The notes beneath the pieces were generated by a model that saw nothing but the letters and a program-made list of their open reading frames with translations, was not told where the DNA came from and did no database searches. A stretch of DNA of 15,931 nt, from NCBI GenBank assembly GCA_030636255.1, contig DAOVXH010000017.1:1-15931 (forward strand), in the 5' to 3' direction. This DNA is from Methanomassiliicoccales archaeon (GTDB lineage Archaea; Thermoplasmatota; Thermoplasmata; SG8-5). Positions 13,301 to 15,931 of this stretch are shown here, one piece after another. Position 1 is the first letter of the stretch, and the number at the start of each line of letters is the position of its first letter. The position numbers were made by a program, and so were the translations under genes.

Positions 13301-15810
13301 TGGTTGATGGTTCTGGTTCTCTGAGAAGGCTCAGGCACAGGCAGCGTGACCGGGTTCTATGGCGGTACAGGCTCAGTGCCATGGTTATGTTTATTACGGT
13401 AATTTTGATGCTTTCCATGCTGAACAATCTAATGGTCCAGGAAGAAATGGGAGTCATCAATATTGATGGTAATTTTGCAGACTGGAATGATGTTCCGTCC
13501 TACTACGATTCAGCAATTGACCAGATGTATAATTCAAATCTTAATATCTTGGAATCAAAGATTGTTACAGAGAGGGATAGGCTCAGCCTATACATTTCTG
13601 TGGAAGGAACAGCCCTTGATGGCAGTGGAGCCGCCCTCCCAGGAGAAGAAAATAATGCCAGCAATGAATTTGTTGACAGCCTTGTTGGATTCATTGACCT
13701 TGATAATGACCCCACCACCGGGTACATTGTAGGGGGCATGGGCGCAGAGATGATGGTGGATGTATATGGCTGGGACAATGATGCAAGATATGCCAGCAAC
13801 CTTGTTTTCAATAATGATTATCCGCAGGATGACTGGAATGGGTTTGAAGTGCTGGGTTCGGCGCCTGTTGCTATTGGAACCTCGGAAATTGAAGTGAAGG
13901 TATTTTCACCAAGAACCCAGGATTATAGCATGGAAAATTCCAAGGTGATAATAATGCTCCAGAGTTCTGAGGGATATTCTGATATCACTGACTTTCTTCT
14001 TTCAGATAATCCATCAGCACTGGATGTGATTTCGTATTCCTCTGGAAATGATGTGCTGGCCCAGGAGGCAGAGGGCATTGTACTGGCCAATATTGAAGCC
14101 AGAGGCAGGCTCGCCAGTTCCCAAATTATTGGATTTAATTTCAGCATCACAGGAACTACCATGCTTGATGACCTGTCCAATATCAGAATCATTAATGACA
14201 CAAATCGTGACGGCGGATATGGCCTGGAAGATTTACCTCTGGCAGGGAGCATTATTTATGTTGATGGGGCAAACATGACCTACACGCTTGATTCTCCATT
14301 AACCATGGAAATTAACAGAACAATGAACTTCTGGGTATTGGCAGATTTGGAGCCAAGTGCAACAGGAAAGACCCTGGGAATTCAGCTTACAAATGTTTCC
14401 ACAAGCGGTGCCCTGGCATATACCAGGAACATGAACAGAATGCTTCACTATATTGGCCCCCACCAGGGCATGGAGATAGATGGAGCCTTTGGAGATTGGG
14501 TCGATATTTCAAGTAATGTAGACCACTCTAATGATGTGGTATCTCAGAAGATAAATGCAACTCTTGTTAACAAGAATGCAGATATGGCAGACCTCAGGGC
14601 ATATTCAGATGGTGATATTTTCATTTACATGTCTGTTGGAGGAACAATGCTTGGTGGAGAAGATATTCCAATTTACAGGAAGAGACCAGTGCAAGAACCA
14701 ACTCCAATAAACACAACCTATGATTCTGACCGTGATGGAGTGCCGAATCAGTTTGACCCCATGCCATTTGACTTTGACAATGATGGAGTAAATAACACAG
14801 ACGAGAATGGAGACTGGGACGGTGATGGTATTGCAGAGCATTTGAGGGGCGGAACAGATTACTGGCTCAATACAACCATACCTTCAGATTTCCCAGCATT
14901 GTGGGCCAATTCAACAGTGGCTATCTATATCGGCCCTATAGGCCACAGGGAAAATTTAGGATATGATTCTGCTTATATGATGATAGATATTGACCAGACT
15001 ACCGGAACAGGAACCAATCTCTTCGGTGTCCGGGGAATTGACTATGTGGCAGTTATTGAAGGAAAACATAATGAGATAATATCCAGCCAGCTTTTCAAAT
15101 TCAATCTCTCAATTGGTCCAGAGCCCTGGGAATATATTGGTGATGTGGATTCTGCAATTGACAGATACAGAATGGAGATGGCCATTGACCCGGTAATTAT
15201 GGGAATTATAGAAGGCCAGAATTTCACAATTCATGCCAGCATAGAAGATTGGAACAAAGACTATGATGTTTCTGATGGGCAGATAGACCTGACAGCAATT
15301 AATGTGGAAGATGGAACAAGGGCTCCGAAACCCCCGAGGCCAAGGTTGACAATATTAAAAACTGGGCCTGCCACCGCAGGGCCAGGAGATACAATTACGT
15401 ATACTATAATCATCACAAATCCCAGCAAAAAGGTTCCGGCCTACGATACGACAGTTACAGAGAACTATCCGGCAGACGTGACCTATGTGAGCTCTAGCCC
15501 GGCACCGAGCTCCGGGGACAATATATGGGACATAGGTACACTTGGTCCGGAGGAAACCGTGACAATATCAATTACTGTCACTGTTGGCTTGACAGTTCTC
15601 AATGGGGATGTGCTGACCAATACCGCTGAGGTCTCGTACACAGATGGCGCCATCGGGCTATTTACAAGGACCGATTCCGTTGACACAACCATAGTCGTTC
15701 CAATACCAGAGATGCAGAACCTGGCAATGCCCATTGGGGGCATGCTTTTAGTTATTATCATTTTCAGAAATAGGAAACCAAGTCTTAAAAGAAAAAAGGA
15801 GGATGAATAA
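10360..15810 (+). CDS. Giant membrane-spanning multi-zinc-ribbon / NG-repeat surface protein
   Basis: Function unknown, 1816 residues. In order: helix-hairpin-helix domain (about 8-66, PKIGRAKAKVLYSHGYKNI and VPGISLELAKELIKF), as in DNA-binding proteins; eleven CxxC-x10-CxxC zinc ribbons (first Cys at 81, 145, 200, 238, 279, 317, 356, 421, 458, 499, 580) in very acidic linkers; two copies of DFxKRWE (655, 677); TPR-like helices (about 727-773 and 820-854); twenty [RLHM][TVI]NG units (about 871-985); a basic patch (RRLRHRQRDR); a transmembrane helix (1008-1027); modules opening with IDGNFADW (1035) and IDGAFGDW (1373); an Asp-rich calcium-loop-like stretch (1455-1495); a DUF11-like domain (1662-1765); and a final helix (about 1788-1802) with a Lys/Arg tail. 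The basic patch predicts an inside N-terminus. NxS/T sequons crowd the outer part. It shares a short-spaced unit with the next gene. Domain borders are by eye. Confidence 0.9.
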   Translation: MQQNGDELVELLLMPKIGRAKAKVLYSHGYKNIADIAAADPLDLSKVPGISLELAKELIKFVNIMGSAHGLSDDSSETHKCPMCGSLVPQGADSCSGCGITFTNEWEHSVGEKYQAGTAKTSEPEDDSKKDGFWYKENEPTLFICPECGSLVADGSDKCPNCGVLFDEEDEDIGPAPEIDGAKKETDGHWYKEQEQLFMCPNCGSFIASDADGCGACGIVFEESDEEDELEVPEERVCPMCQKAIGQEAETCDGCGFDFSADKEHDEFWMKERDGLFMCPNCGIFLPSSASQCSSCGVAFDEDEDEEPIAEPEILFCPMCNLELKKGATECTGCGFDFSAKADGFWIKEQKGLFMCPGCGSLAADGAETCPSCGVLFEDDADSDESDGEEVEPEGPTQAEPPKEGEADGFWVKEQKSLSMCPNCGSFIASDASVCNTCGIAFDDEDEELEPAPDFVTCPMCQAVLPSDAEGCEDCGFDFTAEKEKDGFWYKKSGSLFICPGCGAFLSEATQNCHNCGLVFDEEIVEEKVDNLIDSVELESELDSVIIGDEEQAFADELEEEVARSPTPDEEVDVGSIFLCPICGAFIEANLTKCPSCNTVFDDIEDMILEPVGTLVESPEELSREIAADIEEIEAEMFESPPKKKIEEKGGMSKDFLKRWEKSDIEEDKEKPSIISDFKKRWESSQATDKEIEEGLGLEDLMIMEGEDAKPEDLLVADDFDDESEGHEYWSQRAKDMAAQGDVDEAIACLDKAAELNPEKEVEYKRRILELMGIGPVDDGIDLSDIIEIDDIGELAVDEQMVAEARLEELEVKLEDNSDDGALWQEKGELLEQLGRHGEAIECFDKSITLSYSALKKETGPDPRLPQIGIGLTNGQGRVNGRVNGLLIQRGLTNGRGRTNGLVNGAGHINGMVNGKGRTNGLINGGLINGLLKGRTNGVDGLTNGLTNGLTNGRTNGLINGGGLINGGLVNGLGLVNGEGMVDGSGSLRRLRHRQRDRVLWRYRLSAMVMFITVILMLSMLNNLMVQEEMGVINIDGNFADWNDVPSYYDSAIDQMYNSNLNILESKIVTERDRLSLYISVEGTALDGSGAALPGEENNASNEFVDSLVGFIDLDNDPTTGYIVGGMGAEMMVDVYGWDNDARYASNLVFNNDYPQDDWNGFEVLGSAPVAIGTSEIEVKVFSPRTQDYSMENSKVIIMLQSSEGYSDITDFLLSDNPSALDVISYSSGNDVLAQEAEGIVLANIEARGRLASSQIIGFNFSITGTTMLDDLSNIRIINDTNRDGGYGLEDLPLAGSIIYVDGANMTYTLDSPLTMEINRTMNFWVLADLEPSATGKTLGIQLTNVSTSGALAYTRNMNRMLHYIGPHQGMEIDGAFGDWVDISSNVDHSNDVVSQKINATLVNKNADMADLRAYSDGDIFIYMSVGGTMLGGEDIPIYRKRPVQEPTPINTTYDSDRDGVPNQFDPMPFDFDNDGVNNTDENGDWDGDGIAEHLRGGTDYWLNTTIPSDFPALWANSTVAIYIGPIGHRENLGYDSAYMMIDIDQTTGTGTNLFGVRGIDYVAVIEGKHNEIISSQLFKFNLSIGPEPWEYIGDVDSAIDRYRMEMAIDPVIMGIIEGQNFTIHASIEDWNKDYDVSDGQIDLTAINVEDGTRAPKPPRPRLTILKTGPATAGPGDTITYTIIITNPSKKVPAYDTTVTENYPADVTYVSSSPAPSSGDNIWDIGTLGPEETVTISITVTVGLTVLNGDVLTNTAEVSYTDGAIGLFTRTDSVDTTIVVPIPEMQNLAMPIGGMLLVIIIFRNRKPSLKRKKEDE
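12970..13320 (+). repeat. Asn-Gly repeat tract inside the giant gene
   Basis: This stretch encodes about 115 residues made of twenty four-residue units of the form [RLHM][TVI]NG separated by short Gly-rich links, including LTNGLTNGLTNGRTNG. At DNA level the units use mixed codons (AAT or AAC with GGT, GGC, GGA) rather than identical copies. The array is therefore old or maintained at protein level, not a fresh slippage product. Confidence 0.85.
15797..15802 (+). promoter_or_regulatory. Ribosome binding site of the last, partial gene
   Basis: AGGAGG lies inside the last codons of the giant gene, nine bases before the ATG at 15812. It supports that start and points to an operon. Confidence 0.65.
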
Positions 15811-15811
15811 G

Positions 15812-15931
15812 ATGGAACAGAAGTTCGAAAATAAGGAAATAAACATGACAAAGGATGAGCCGAACATACTGAAAACCGCGTCCGAAAGCCTGCTGGCAAA
15901 CCTGCCTATATTGGTTCTGGGCCTTGTTGTA
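15812..15931 (+). CDS. Start of an unidentified membrane protein, truncated by the window edge
   Basis: Only the first 40 codons are present, beginning MEQKFENKEINMTKDEPNI. A hydrophilic, Lys/Glu-rich N-terminus of about 25 residues is followed by LLANLPILVLGLVV, which looks like the beginning of a transmembrane helix. The start is supported by AGGAGG nine bases upstream, and the ATG lies two bases after the stop of the giant gene, so the two are almost certainly cotranscribed. There is too little sequence to name a family. The product may be a membrane partner of the giant protein. Confidence 0.7.
   Translation, partial: MEQKFENKEINMTKDEPNILKTASESLLANLPILVLGLVV

Noticed and set aside
12970..13320. 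The repeated units as a CRISPR array or DNA-level tandem repeat
   Set aside because: The units are about 12-18 bases, vary at synonymous positions, stay in the reading frame and have no unique spacers. This is a protein repeat.

Overview
This window most likely comes from an uncultivated euryarchaeote. The combination of an archaeal-type phosphatidylserine decarboxylase and synthase pair, an AMMECR1 protein, a KaiC-like ATPase, PdxS with the long archaeal insert, winged-helix regulators, TATA boxes about 25-35 bases before starts, and surface proteins ending in a DUF11-like domain plus a C-terminal membrane anchor is typical of archaea. The style of the large surface and zinc-ribbon protein suggests the Thermoplasmata side of the Euryarchaeota, but that placement is an inference without phylogeny. 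Coding density is high. I see no tRNA, rRNA, CRISPR array, transposase or phage gene.

Layout. Positions 1-2279 hold a minus-strand group: a small signal-peptide membrane protein, an AMMECR1 protein and dihydroorotase (pyrC, running off the left edge). The last two genes overlap by one base. A divergent promoter at 2280-2384 separates them from a plus-strand winged-helix regulator (2385-3146). That regulator converges on an M18 aminopeptidase (3209-4633, minus). A three-helix membrane protein (4769-5086, minus) follows. Upstream of it lies a gene-free stretch of about 340 bases packed with stem-loops, then thymidylate kinase (tmk, 5425-6036, minus). Divergent from tmk are phosphatidylserine/archaetidylserine decarboxylase and CDP-alcohol phosphatidyltransferase, two consecutive steps that make serine- and ethanolamine-type polar lipids. 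After these come pdxS (pyridoxal phosphate synthesis), a single-domain KaiC-like ATPase and a double winged-helix regulator.

The right third is dominated by one 1816-residue gene (10360-15810). In order, its product has a helix-hairpin-helix domain, eleven four-cysteine zinc ribbons in a strongly acidic region, a duplicated short motif, TPR-like helices, a low-complexity tract of about 115 residues with twenty Asn-Gly dipeptides, a basic patch, a transmembrane helix, a roughly 750-residue predicted extracellular part (two modules opening with IDGxFxDW, an acidic calcium-loop-like stretch, a DUF11-like domain), and a final transmembrane helix with a basic tail. A second gene with its own ribosome binding site starts two bases after its stop and runs off the right edge.

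The giant protein is the best candidate for an undescribed system. It appears to link a nucleic-acid-binding or protein-docking cytoplasmic array to a glycosylated cell-surface domain. The second most interesting region is the hairpin cluster at 5120-5400.
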